Shown here piece after piece: positions 26,201 through 34,173 of a DNA stretch of 64,000 nucleotides. Each line of letters begins with the position of its first letter. Positions within the stretch are counted from its first letter, which is position 1. The notes below the pieces were generated by a model. It saw nothing but the letters and a program-made list of their open reading frames with translations. It ran no database searches and was not told the origin of the DNA. The translations under genes and the position numbers were made by a program. The stretch spans positions 124,001 to 188,000 of the forward strand of contig NZ_JODC01000013.1 in the NCBI RefSeq assembly GCF_000720765.1, in the 5' to 3' direction. This DNA comes from Streptomyces sp. NRRL S-646. Lineage in GTDB: Bacteria; Actinomycetota; Actinomycetes; Streptomycetales; Streptomycetaceae.

Positions 26201-27231
26201 AGCGCGTCGGCGAGTTCGGGATGGCGCAGGCACTGCTCGTAGAAGTCGGCGCGGATACCGAGGACCACGAGCAGGGCGGCCGGGTCGTCCGGTCCGGCAG
26301 CCGAGCACGCGGCGTGCAGGACCTGGACGAACGCGTGCCTGCTCGCTTCGTCGGCGCAGAGGGTGAAGGCCTCCTCGAACTGGTCCACGATGAGGACCGG
26401 ACGCTCGCCGGAGGGCGCCTCGCGCCGGGCCCACTCGGCGACGGCACCCCGGACGGCGTGCGCGAACGCGGGAGTGCCGGGTTCCGTTGCCGCGGAGCCG
26501 TCCGCCTTGGACATGACGGGTACGAGCTCGGGGATGCACCGGGTCAGCTCGCCGACGGGATCGGCACCCGGCACGAGCTGGACGACCGTCCTCGGCCGGT
26601 TGTCGTCGTCGCCGAGTGCGCCGTTCTGCGCGGCGGGCACCAGCCCGGCGTTGAGCAGGGACGACTTCCCCGCCCCGGAAGCACCGACGAGCATGACGAG
26701 ACCACCGGTCTTCTCCGCCGCGTGCAGCTGGTCGACGAGGGCGTTGGTGCTGCGCTCCCGGCCGAAGAACCACCGGGCGTCCTGCTGCCGGTAGGAGGCC
26801 AGCCCCCGGTACGGACACACACTGGGGACGGCCGGATCCTCGACCGGAGGCCGCTCGTCCGCTTCGGCGGCCGCCGCGGGACGGTCACCGGCCGGGTCGG
26901 CCAGCGCACGCTCCCACAGCCGCTGCCACTGACCCATGTCGTACAGCCCGGCGGAGACCGGCGTGGGCCGGGCGCGCCGGGCCTGAGGTACCAGGACGTG
27001 CAGCACCGCGGCGAGTGCGGCGAACTGGGCCGGCACGTTCTTGGCCCGTCGCCAGTCGCTGATGCGCTGGGCGGAGACCCGTACGGGCCGCCCGCGCTCG
27101 TCCACCCGCTGAAGCTGTACGACCGCCTCGGCCACCCGGGCGAGAGGAGGGTTGCCCGCCTCCTTGTACAGCAGAGCGAGCCGCTCCGCGAAGGCAGTAC
27201 GTGCCCCTGAGTCGGATCCCAAGGCCTCCAC
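23218..27231 (-). CDS. STAND NTPase with 14 WD40 repeats and HTH head
   Basis: A 1337-residue protein. Residues 1-90 are an HTH-like head (QRISDWRRAKNVPAQFAALA) of the type that precedes actinobacterial STAND proteins. The NTPase domain (about 145-560) has Walker A GASGAGKSSLLNAG near residue 180 and Walker B ERPVLIVDQFEEAF. A single TM is at about 597-618 (VSALVVLSVLAVGAAVLAW). From about 680 to the end are 14 WD40 units (GHTGxVxxxxFSPDGxxLA...VRLWDV), enough for two seven-bladed propellers. STAND-WD40 proteins are signal-sensing switches; some relatives act in defence or programmed death, others in regulation. The ligand is unknown. Confidence 0.92.
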   Translation of the reverse strand: MEALGSDSGARTAFAERLALLYKEAGNPPLARVAEAVVQLQRVDERGRPVRVSAQRISDWRRAKNVPAQFAALAAVLHVLVPQARRARPTPVSAGLYDMGQWQRLWERALADPAGDRPAAAAEADERPPVEDPAVPSVCPYRGLASYRQQDARWFFGRERSTNALVDQLHAAEKTGGLVMLVGASGAGKSSLLNAGLVPAAQNGALGDDDNRPRTVVQLVPGADPVGELTRCIPELVPVMSKADGSAATEPGTPAFAHAVRGAVAEWARREAPSGERPVLIVDQFEEAFTLCADEASRHAFVQVLHAACSAAGPDDPAALLVVLGIRADFYEQCLRHPELADALQHRHMVLGPLSTAELREAVTGPAKAVGLELEPGLAELIVREVSADGPRGAHDAGVLPLLSHALLATWQRRKAGRLTLAGYRAAGGIQGAVAATAERAWSSLDPPARTAARLLLLRLVRLNEDTQATRRRGTRRQLAQESTDPGKTEESLEALVRARLVTLDAETVEITHEALLTAWPRLRDWIDEGRNDHLLRQQLEEDGRAWEGSDRDSSLLYRGSRLAQARTWAKSAGDTFLTRSAVEFLAASVRLRKRTLVMRRGAVSALVVLSVLAVGAAVLAWQQRNDAVFEQVVAEADRVQYTDPSLSAQLDLVAHDLRPDDAGTNNRLVSIVNAPLATPLLGHTGAVYLTSFSPDGKLLATASYDRTVRLWDVSDRSHPKPLGKPLTGHTSWVSTALFSPDGHTLASAGDDGTVRLWDVRDPAHPRPLGTPLTGHTGTIYLLAFSPDGRTLAAAGEDHTVRLWDMTDPGRPKPLGALTGHSAAVRSVAFSPDGHLLAAGGDDNTIKLWDMADPRRPKPIDTVLKGHADTVHSVAFSPDGHTLASGSADDTIRLWDVTDPRHATELGSPLTGHTGPVWSVAFSPKGGMLAAGSADSTASLWNVSDPASPSQVGEPLAGSSGEMYAVGFSPDGRTLATGSGDSKVRLWSVPTSDMVGAFGAFRPDGQVLAMAARDGRIRLWNVKVPGRPVAMGKPFMPADGGQRQLVFSPDGHTLAVMNGRGKLYLWNVTDPTRPVSHRTPLTIRTRFTGTDALAFSPDGRILASPYDDRTIQLWNVADPSRAVRFGAPLTGHKGYINSLVFSPDGHTLASGSADATIRFWNVTDPRRVSPLGTPLTGHGGPVNVLVYSPDGRTLASGSDDDTVRLWNVTDPREATEAGSPLTGHTEAVVSLTLSQDGRTLASGGNDNTVRLWNVADPSGAAPIGQSMSPNAKTGNFLAFSPRSHLLGVSSGADTVRLWNLDTDDAIRHICSTTQGVLTPEKWHEYLPRLSYKPPCGQ

Positions 27232-27505
27232 CCCTTACTCCCCCCGCGCTTGGACATCCGGACCGGAAAACTCACTTTATACGGCTGACCTGCGGCGAAA
27301 GCCTCCGGACCGGCACCGGAATCTCCTCACCGGAAGCCACAGCTGGCAGGATCACGATGCAAGGGCGAGCCCGTCGGGCACCGTCCGCGCTGGCCATCAG
27401 CTCAGCGCTCAGGAAGACAGTCCACTGCGCCGAACCTTCTCAGCCGACTTCCGCGGGAGCCATGGGACGGCGGCGCCGGGCCCATCGCCTGAGCCTCCGA
27501 GATCC

Positions 27506-27557
27506 GCGCCGTTCGACACCGGTCCCCACGAGGGGAGGGACCGGAGCCGAACGGCGC
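27506..27557. terminator. Large hairpin in the intergenic region 27232-27730
   Basis: Stem GCGCCGTTCG-ACA-CCGGTCCC pairs with GGGACCGG-AGC-CGAACGGCGC, an 18-bp two-part stem with a 10-base loop. A TTTT follows at about 27565 on the plus strand. No gene ends just upstream on that strand, so it may belong to a lost gene or be a leader structure of the gene at 27731. The rest of the 499-base gap shows no credible gene. Confidence 0.5.
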
Positions 27558-27730
27558 GGAGTGCTTTTGATCACTGTGAGGTCGAGTCGCTGCGGGGTTG
27601 ATCCCGCGGGGGACTTTTTTGATCATCGTTGACCCTCCTTTGCATCTGCTGTCACCGGCGTGACCTACGCTCCGCTGACGTCCCCGGTTCAGCAGGGGCT
27701 CTTTTTCGTTCCGGGGGGTTCGAAACCACC

Positions 27731-29725
27731 GTGCGCACACGCACTCTCACGGCTGCGACCGCACTCGCGGTCCTCTTCGGCTCGACGGCGCTCGCGGTCA
27801 CGTCGGCCGCGCCCGCACTGGCCGACTCCAGCACCGTCCTGCCGGTCACCTCGACCGGTGACGTCGTCGTGGACGGCGTCCACCAGCGGGTCTTCATCAG
27901 CGACCCGAAGAGCGGGAAGGTCGTCGCGACCGACTACAGCGGCACCGTCGTCGGCACGGTCGAATCGCTTCCCGGCGTCCGCGGCCTGGAGCTCTCCGCC
28001 GACTCCGGCACCCTGTACGCGGCCGTCGAGGACGCCGACGCGATCGTCGCCGTCGACACCGCGACCGCCACCGAGGCCCACCGCTACCCGACGGGCGCCG
28101 GCACCCAGCCCGAATACCCGGCGCTCGCCGGCGGCAAGCTCTGGTTCGGCTATCGGGGCGGCGGCAGCGGAAACATCGGCTCGCTCGACCTCAGCGGCAG
28201 CGACCCGGTGGTCACGCTCCACCAGGACACCGACAAGACCTGGAACGACGCCCCGATCCTCGGCTCCTCGACGGGCGCCCCGGACACCGTAGTCGCGGGC
28301 ACCTCCGGGCAGAGCCCGAACGAGCTCGCCGTGTTCGACGTGTCCTCGGGCTCGGCGACCCGCACCGCGTACGCCTGGGACCCGGGCAGCAGCAGTGACC
28401 TCAGCGACCTCGCCGTCACCCCCGACGGCAAGGACGTCGTCACGGCCAGCGGCGCCCCGTACAAGCAGCAGGTCTTCAAGCTCTCGGACCTCTCCGACGA
28501 CGGCAGCTACACCAGCAACGCCTACCCGAACGCGGTCGACATCGCCCCGGACGGCGCGGTCGCCGCGGGCACCGACTCCTCGTACGACCCGGACGTCCAC
28601 ATCTTCCGGCCGGGCATCTCCGCGCCGGTGCGGCAGTACGACTTCCCGAACACCGGCGGCGGCAGCGGCGGCGACACCCTCGCGGCCTCGGGCCTGGCCT
28701 GGGCGCCGGACGCGAGCAAACTGTTCGCGGTGTCGTACAACGCCTCGGACATCTACTCGCTGCGCGTCCTCGACAACCCGGCCAAGGCGGACACCACCCT
28801 CACGGCGAGCGCCCCGGCCACCGCGCCGCGCGCCAAGGCCCTCTCCGTCACGGGCAAGCTGACCTCGAACGCGGCCTTCCCGTCCGGCACCACGGTCTCC
28901 GTCCGCCGCACGGACGCCGAGTCCCCGTCCGGCAAGCTGCTCGGCACGGCGACGGTCGGCGCCGACGGCTCGTACTCCTTCGCCGACACCCCGCCGGCCG
29001 GCGGCCAGGTCGTGTACACGGTCGGCTACGCGGGCGACGAGTACCACGCGAGCGCCACCGCCACCGGCACGGCGAACGTCACGAAGACGACGACCGCCCT
29101 CACCCTGGACAACAACGGCAAGGTGTACGCGTACAACACCCAGGTGAAGTTCACGGCGCACCTGGGCACGACGTACAAGAACCGGACCGTCGAGATCTAC
29201 GCCGACCCGTACGGCGGCGACAAGCCCAACAAGCTGATCAAGTCCGGCACGGTCGATGCCTCCGGAAACCTGTCCGCGAGCGTCTACCTGACCCGCGACA
29301 CCAAGCTCACGGCCAGGTTCACGGGCGACACCCGCTACGCGCCCGCGGCGGTCACGAGCACGGTGGGCGCACGGGTCAGGGTCTCGACCGCACTCAGCGG
29401 CTACTACACGACCCGGACGGCGTGGAACCAGACGTACCGCTACTTCCACAAGTCCAAGGACCCCGTCTTCGACACGACGATGACGCCCTACCCGAACCGC
29501 AAGTACAGGGTCGAGGTCCAGGGTTACCACGACGGCGCCTGGCGCGGCACGCACAGCGAGTACCTCGTGCTCGGCTCGGGCGGCCAGGACACGCTCGAAC
29601 TCACCGGCACCCCGCCGACGGGCGTCCGCTTCCGCATCCGCTCGTCCTACATCGACACGACGTCGGGCGACAACGTGAACTCGACGACCTACGGGACGTG
29701 GAAGTACTTCATCTTCACGAGCTGA
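27731..29725 (+). CDS. Secreted beta-propeller protein with Ig-like domains
   Basis: A 664-residue protein. The GTG at 27731 begins a signal peptide (MRTRTLTAATALAVLFGSTA, cleavage near ALADSS). Residues about 35-345 are a YVTN/WD40-like propeller (VVVDGVHQRVFISDPKSGKV, then GLELSADSGTLYAAVEDADA). Two Ig-like repeats follow (TLTASAPATAPRAKALSVTG, and TTALTLDNNGKVYAYNTQVK with YADPYGGDKPNKL). The C-terminal domain, about 120 residues, is Tyr/Thr-rich. It is an extracellular, probably binding or structural protein, followed closely by a secreted protease. I cannot assign a substrate. Confidence 0.8.
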   Translation: MRTRTLTAATALAVLFGSTALAVTSAAPALADSSTVLPVTSTGDVVVDGVHQRVFISDPKSGKVVATDYSGTVVGTVESLPGVRGLELSADSGTLYAAVEDADAIVAVDTATATEAHRYPTGAGTQPEYPALAGGKLWFGYRGGGSGNIGSLDLSGSDPVVTLHQDTDKTWNDAPILGSSTGAPDTVVAGTSGQSPNELAVFDVSSGSATRTAYAWDPGSSSDLSDLAVTPDGKDVVTASGAPYKQQVFKLSDLSDDGSYTSNAYPNAVDIAPDGAVAAGTDSSYDPDVHIFRPGISAPVRQYDFPNTGGGSGGDTLAASGLAWAPDASKLFAVSYNASDIYSLRVLDNPAKADTTLTASAPATAPRAKALSVTGKLTSNAAFPSGTTVSVRRTDAESPSGKLLGTATVGADGSYSFADTPPAGGQVVYTVGYAGDEYHASATATGTANVTKTTTALTLDNNGKVYAYNTQVKFTAHLGTTYKNRTVEIYADPYGGDKPNKLIKSGTVDASGNLSASVYLTRDTKLTARFTGDTRYAPAAVTSTVGARVRVSTALSGYYTTRTAWNQTYRYFHKSKDPVFDTTMTPYPNRKYRVEVQGYHDGAWRGTHSEYLVLGSGGQDTLELTGTPPTGVRFRIRSSYIDTTSGDNVNSTTYGTWKYFIFTS

Positions 29726-29770
29726 GACCCGGCGCGTCTCGCCACACGTGTGCTGACAGACAAGGAAACC

Positions 29771-31615
29771 GTGCGAATACCCACCCTTCGTGACGCGTTC
29801 GGAACCTGTGCCGCGATAGCGGCCTCCGCGCTCGTCCTCGCGGCGGCCGCTCCTGCCTCCGCGCGCCCCGACGCCGCCACCAGGACTGTGCCGACCGTGT
29901 CGGCCGCGCACGAGGCGGGCCGGGGAAGAGCATGGACGAGTGCGGAGGCCGAGAAGTTCTGGACCCCCGAGCGGATGGCCCTTGCCACCCCTGACAGCCC
30001 TCGTGGCGAGGCCCCGGTCGACGGGAAGGCCCAGTCCATCGTGAAGGGGGTGGCCGCACCGAAGAACGGCGCCTACTTCGGCGGTGTCCCCACGGTGGGA
30101 ACGTTCTTCCACTACGTGCGAGACCCGGCCACCGACCAGCTGATGGGACGTTTCTGCTCCGCGAGCGTCGTCGACAGCCCGCAGGGCAACGTCGTCCTGA
30201 CCGCCGCGCACTGCTCCGGCGGCTCCAAGGGCATGTTCGTGCCCCGCTACGACGGCAGCGCGAACAACCCCACCCCCTACGGCCGGTTCGCGGTGCAGCA
30301 GTGGATCCGTGACGCACGCTGGTACCAGGCCGGAGGCCACCCCACCCGCGACGCCTACTCCGACTTCGACTACGCCTTCGCCAGGGTCGCCGCCAATGGG
30401 CGGGGGCAGAGCGTGCAGAAGGCCGTCGGCGCGGCGCTCAAACTCGGCCAGGTGAACGGCCGGTACAAGCAGAACGTCACCGTCATCGGCTACCCCGGCA
30501 GCCACAACCCGAAGAACCGGCCCTTCATCTGTTCCGGCGTCAACACCCGCCGGCTGCCCGGCTACCACCAGATGCGCATGGACTGCGGCGGCTTCTACGG
30601 GGGCACCTCCGGAAGCCCCTGGATCACCGGCCTGAACAAGAGGACCGGCAGCGGAACCGTCATCGGCAACCTCGGCGGCTACTACGGCGGCGGCCTGGAG
30701 AACAACAGCGACCGCATCTCGTTCTCCACCACCTTCGACCAGCGGGCCCTCGAGATCTACGGTGCCGCGCAGAACAACACCACTCCGCCCCAGTACCCGC
30801 GCGGCTACAGCATGTACCCCACCGGCGGGGGCCTGTGGCAGAGCGCCATGAAGACCGCCTCCGGCGACTACACCGGCGACGGCAGGACCGACATGATCGT
30901 CGTCTGGTCGGACGGCGAAGTCACCCTCTACATCGGAGACGGCAGCGGCGGCTTCTCCGGCGAACACCGGATCGCGAAGTCCTCGACCTGGACGCACGCC
31001 AGGACCATCGCCGCCGGGGACTTCAACAGCGACAACACCTCCGACCTCATGGTGGTCTGGTCGGACGGCGAAGTCACCCTGTACACCGGAGACGGCAACG
31101 GTGGCTTCGCCGGGGAAACACAGATGGCCAAGCCCGGCAGCACCTGGAAGGCCGCCGTCCAGATCACTGCCGGGCGTTACAGCGCCAACCAGTCGACCGA
31201 CGACCTCATGGTCCGCTGGGCCGACGGCAGGGTCACTCTCTTCACCGACGTCGACGGTCGCGGATTCCTGCACCAGCACAGGCTGCAGCCGCCCAACGAC
31301 ACCTGGCGCCACGCCACCCTCCTCGCCGCCGGAAACTTCACCGGAGGGGCCGACTGGGACCTCGTCGTGCGCTGGTCCGACGGCGGACTGACCCTCTACC
31401 GCGACTCCTCCGCCTCCGGTGTGGGAACGGAGACCAGGCTGAGGTCCTCTAACAAGCTGTGGACCCACGCGGCCGTCATGACCGCCGGCGCCTACACACC
31501 CGGCGGCCCCGACGACCTCCTCGTGCGCTGGTCCGACGGCGAGACCACGCTCTACACCGACACCACGACGACCCTCGGCCGAGAACACATGCTCGTCCCG
31601 CCCAAGGCGAGCTGA
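29771..31615 (+). CDS. Secreted trypsin-like serine protease with VCBS/FG-GAP repeats
   Basis: A 614-residue protein. The GTG at 29771 has AAGGA nine bases before it; a GTG at 29750 is less likely. A signal peptide covers residues 1-36. The protease domain has His in VVLTAAHCSG, Asp in SDFDYAFARV and Ser in GGTSGSPWITG, the trypsin-like triad. About five FG-GAP/VCBS units follow (ASGDYTGDGRTDMIVVWSDG, repeated with WSDGEVTLY), which in the family form a propeller with Ca-binding loops. It lies 45 bases after the propeller gene, probably co-transcribed. Confidence 0.88.
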   Translation: MRIPTLRDAFGTCAAIAASALVLAAAAPASARPDAATRTVPTVSAAHEAGRGRAWTSAEAEKFWTPERMALATPDSPRGEAPVDGKAQSIVKGVAAPKNGAYFGGVPTVGTFFHYVRDPATDQLMGRFCSASVVDSPQGNVVLTAAHCSGGSKGMFVPRYDGSANNPTPYGRFAVQQWIRDARWYQAGGHPTRDAYSDFDYAFARVAANGRGQSVQKAVGAALKLGQVNGRYKQNVTVIGYPGSHNPKNRPFICSGVNTRRLPGYHQMRMDCGGFYGGTSGSPWITGLNKRTGSGTVIGNLGGYYGGGLENNSDRISFSTTFDQRALEIYGAAQNNTTPPQYPRGYSMYPTGGGLWQSAMKTASGDYTGDGRTDMIVVWSDGEVTLYIGDGSGGFSGEHRIAKSSTWTHARTIAAGDFNSDNTSDLMVVWSDGEVTLYTGDGNGGFAGETQMAKPGSTWKAAVQITAGRYSANQSTDDLMVRWADGRVTLFTDVDGRGFLHQHRLQPPNDTWRHATLLAAGNFTGGADWDLVVRWSDGGLTLYRDSSASGVGTETRLRSSNKLWTHAAVMTAGAYTPGGPDDLLVRWSDGETTLYTDTTTTLGREHMLVPPKAS

Positions 31616-31644
31616 TCACCTTTCAGGAAGGCGAGGTGCCACGG

Positions 31645-32190
31645 ATGTACCTGCGCGTGGCCGGCATCCTCTGCACCGCAGCCGCCCTCGGACTCGCAGT
31701 CGCCCCGGGCGCTCACGCAGCCGATGACCCGGGCCTCGCCGTCAGCCTCGCCCCCACGGCCGGCGACAGCACCCCCGACGGGCCGATCCGGCCGGGCGCG
31801 CCCGTCGAGGTCACCTCAGGAGTCGACCTGACCTCCCTGGCCGCCGACGAGAACGGCAGCTTCACGGTGACCTCCCCGGCCTTCGGACACCCGGTCAAGG
31901 TGACCATGCAGAAGAACAGCTACGGCCAGGGCAAGGGGACCATCCGCTGCGGCATCGCACCGGGCAGCTACCCCGTTGTCATCGCCGCCCACCACAAAGG
32001 ATCCGGACTCACCGCCCAGCAGACGCATACGACCATCACCGTCGCGGGAGGCGGCTCGTACTGCCCCCAGGCATCGGGATCCTCCGCGATGAACACCACC
32101 ACTGTGGCGGCCACCGGCGGCGGCGCCGCCGTACTGGCACTCGCGGGGTTCGCCGTCGCCCGGCACCGGCGCGGCAGGACACGGACGTAG
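31645..32190 (+). CDS. Exported protein with C-terminal membrane anchor
   Basis: A 181-residue protein. The ATG at 31645 has GAGGTG at a good distance; an in-frame GTG at 31636 is possible. It has a signal peptide (YLRVAGILCTAAALGLAVAP, cleavage after AHA), an Ig-like exported domain with two Cys (TIRCGI, SYCPQ), a Ser/Thr stalk, a C-terminal hydrophobic helix (TGGGAAVLALAGFAVA) and a basic tail HRRGRTRT. It looks like a cell-surface anchored protein, but no LPxTG motif is seen. It follows the protease gene by 29 bases. Confidence 0.75.
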   Translation: MYLRVAGILCTAAALGLAVAPGAHAADDPGLAVSLAPTAGDSTPDGPIRPGAPVEVTSGVDLTSLAADENGSFTVTSPAFGHPVKVTMQKNSYGQGKGTIRCGIAPGSYPVVIAAHHKGSGLTAQQTHTTITVAGGGSYCPQASGSSAMNTTTVAATGGGAAVLALAGFAVARHRRGRTRT

Positions 32191-32232
32191 CCCGGTCATG
32201 GATTTGAGCGGCGATCCCTGGCTAGGAGGACG

Positions 32233-32589
32233 TCAGGGACGCGGCGAGCCGCAGCCTGTCGCGCAGTTGCTGCCGAGCCAGTTCAGGGTCTCGGCGTGGT
32301 CCTCGACGAGCCGTCGCTGGTATGCGGACTGGACCGCGTAGTACGTTCCGACCAGGTTGGTCTTCTTCTTGCAGGCTACGTCCAGCGTGGCCGCTGTGAT
32401 CGCCTCGGATCCGCCGAGCTGCGCGTCGGTGAGGCCGAGTTCCTCGGCCGCCTTCATCGGTTCCTGGGCCTGATAGCCGGACTTGGCCATGCACGCGGAC
32501 CAGCGTGCGTTCACCTGCTCGATGCGGGAGTCGGTGCGGGCCCTCGTCTGTGCCTCGGACTTGAGCTGGAAGACGTAGTGGACGTCCAC
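32233..32589 (-). pseudogene. C-terminal fragment of a secreted/lipoprotein family
   Basis: A 118-residue ORF. It reads like the C-terminal half of a Streptomyces lipoprotein family: RIEQVNARWSACMAKSGYQ, then AATLDVACKKKTNLVGTYYA and QRRLVEDHAETLNWL. Family members carry a signal peptide and about 120 more residues, which are missing here. No coding continuation is visible upstream (32590-32760), so it is probably a truncated remnant. The two conserved Cys remain. Confidence 0.55.
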
Positions 32590-32869
32590 ACTGCGGCTGT
32601 TGCTGTACTTCGCCGCGGTACGACACCCAACGGCCGCCGCGTTCTCGTTAGCCTGAGAAGCCGGGCTGCTGTTCTCCCCAACACCTGGTCGCGTGACTCA
32701 CCTTGCGCGTGACGCGCTCTGCAGTCGCACGGGCGGGTGCTGGGTCGCCGCATGCCCTCCGACGCTACCCACGAGGAGGTTGGCGGCGTCGTGGTCGAGA
32801 AAGTCCGACAGGCAGGGCAGTCGAACCTCCTTCCGTGCCCGTCTTTAAAGGGGAACGAGGGAGGGTGCA

Positions 32870-33418
32870 TTGAACGCCGACGAGGAACGCCAGTTCCGTG
32901 AGTTCGTGGCGGCGCGGTCGAGATCGCTGCTGCACACGGCATACCTGCTGACCGGGGATTGGGAGCAGGGCCGGGACCTGCTCCAGACCGCGCTTGCCTC
33001 CACCGCTCGGCGTTGGTCGAAGCTGCGCGACCGGGAGCAGCCGGAGATCTATGTGCGCCGGGCGCTCTACCACGCCCAGGTGGATCGCTTCCGACTCCTC
33101 AGCTGGGGGCGGGAGACGGTCACGGACACCCTGCCGGACCAGCCGTCCGGGCAGGTCGCCGACTGGGCCGAGACCGTGGTCCAGCGGCAGGACATCATGG
33201 CCGCGCTGCGTCGGCTGCCCAAGCGCCAGCGTGCGGTGATCGTGCTGCGTTACTTCGAGGACCGGCCGGACAATGAGATCGCCGCGATTCTGGGCGTTGC
33301 TCAGGGGACGGTCCGCAGCCAGACCCACAAGGCCCTCGCCTCTCTCCGCACCACCCTGGCCGAGGCAGGGCCGTCGGCCTCCCCTTCCACTGCCTCCGGA
33401 AGGGGCGTCATCGCATGA
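32870..33418 (+). CDS. SigE-family RNA polymerase sigma factor
   Basis: A 182-residue protein, TTG start at 32870 with GAGGGAGGG upstream. Region 2: FREFVAARSRSLLHTAYLLT, then GRDLLQTALASTARRW; region 4: RRLPKRQRAVIVLRYFED and VAQGTVRSQTHKALASLR. This is the typical Streptomyces SigE-50-like subgroup. The stop overlaps the next start (ATGA, 33415-33418), pairing it with a membrane protein. Signal unknown. Confidence 0.9.
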   Translation: MNADEERQFREFVAARSRSLLHTAYLLTGDWEQGRDLLQTALASTARRWSKLRDREQPEIYVRRALYHAQVDRFRLLSWGRETVTDTLPDQPSGQVADWAETVVQRQDIMAALRRLPKRQRAVIVLRYFEDRPDNEIAAILGVAQGTVRSQTHKALASLRTTLAEAGPSASPSTASGRGVIA

Positions 33419-34134
33419 ACGGCATGACCGAACACCCTCTGCACGAAACGCTGCTGCACGATGCCCTGCACGCGCATGTCCGGGAGAGCGGCGGTGACGC
33501 CGCCGGCGCCCATCTGGTCGGGCTGGCCGACGGCGCGTTGCGGGTCGCCCGGCGGCGGCAGCGGCTGGCCCGCACCGGGGTCGGCGTCGCCGCCGTCGCC
33601 GTGGTCGCCACCGCATGGGTGGCCGTCGCGGACGGCGTGACCCCCCGCGCGCACGTGGTTCAGCCCGCGGTAGAGGGCGGTACCGGGAACACCGGGAAGG
33701 CGGCCCCGGTCTCCCTCCTGCCGGTCACCTCGGCCACGGAGCAGGCCTGCACCCATGGCAGCGGCGGCTACACCGTGCACGCCACCGCGACCCAACCGGC
33801 GTTGTGCGTCCGCGCCGACCGGGCCAGGGGCATGACCGACGTTCGTGTCACCTCCGCGAAGGCGGAGAAAAGCACCATCGACGGTACCTGGCAGGTCGAG
33901 GTGACCCTCAGCCCCGCCGACCGGACCCGCTTCGCCGCCCTCACCGGCTCCATCGCGGGGACCCCGGTCCCGCGCAACGAATTCGCCATCGTCATCGACG
34001 GCAAGCTCTGGGGCAGGCCGTCCGTGACCTCCTCGATCACCGGCGGCCGTTTCGAGATCGTCGGCGCCTACGTCGGAGACCTCACCAGCGCCACCGCCCA
34101 CGACCTCGCCCACCGGCTGGATCCCGGCAGGTGA
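33415..34134 (+). CDS. Membrane protein coupled to the sigma factor, SecDF-P1-head-like domain
   Basis: A 239-residue protein. An N-terminal cytoplasmic helix block (VRESGGDAAGAHLVGLADGA) leads to one TM at about 53-72 (GVGVAAVAVVATAWVAVADG). The exported domain ends in a segment that resembles the SecD P1 head: WQVEVTLSPADRTRFAALTG, then NEFAIVIDGKLWGRPSVTSS and FEIVGAYVGDLTSATAHDLA. The coupling to a sigma gene suggests an anti-sigma or sensor role, but that is context only. Confidence 0.75.
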   Translation: MNGMTEHPLHETLLHDALHAHVRESGGDAAGAHLVGLADGALRVARRRQRLARTGVGVAAVAVVATAWVAVADGVTPRAHVVQPAVEGGTGNTGKAAPVSLLPVTSATEQACTHGSGGYTVHATATQPALCVRADRARGMTDVRVTSAKAEKSTIDGTWQVEVTLSPADRTRFAALTGSIAGTPVPRNEFAIVIDGKLWGRPSVTSSITGGRFEIVGAYVGDLTSATAHDLAHRLDPGR

Positions 34135-34173
34135 CGGGCCACGACAGCGGCGGGACCTCTGCTTGGGAAGCTA

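Noticed and set aside
23179..27210. 1343-codon open frame on the plus strand
   Set aside because: It is antisense to the STAND-WD40 gene. The reverse frame is open because of the G/C codon bias, and the translation is Gly/Arg/His-rich with no domain.
27689..31588. 1299-codon open frame on the minus strand
   Set aside because: Antisense to the secreted propeller and protease genes, both of which have signal peptides, catalytic motifs and RBSs.
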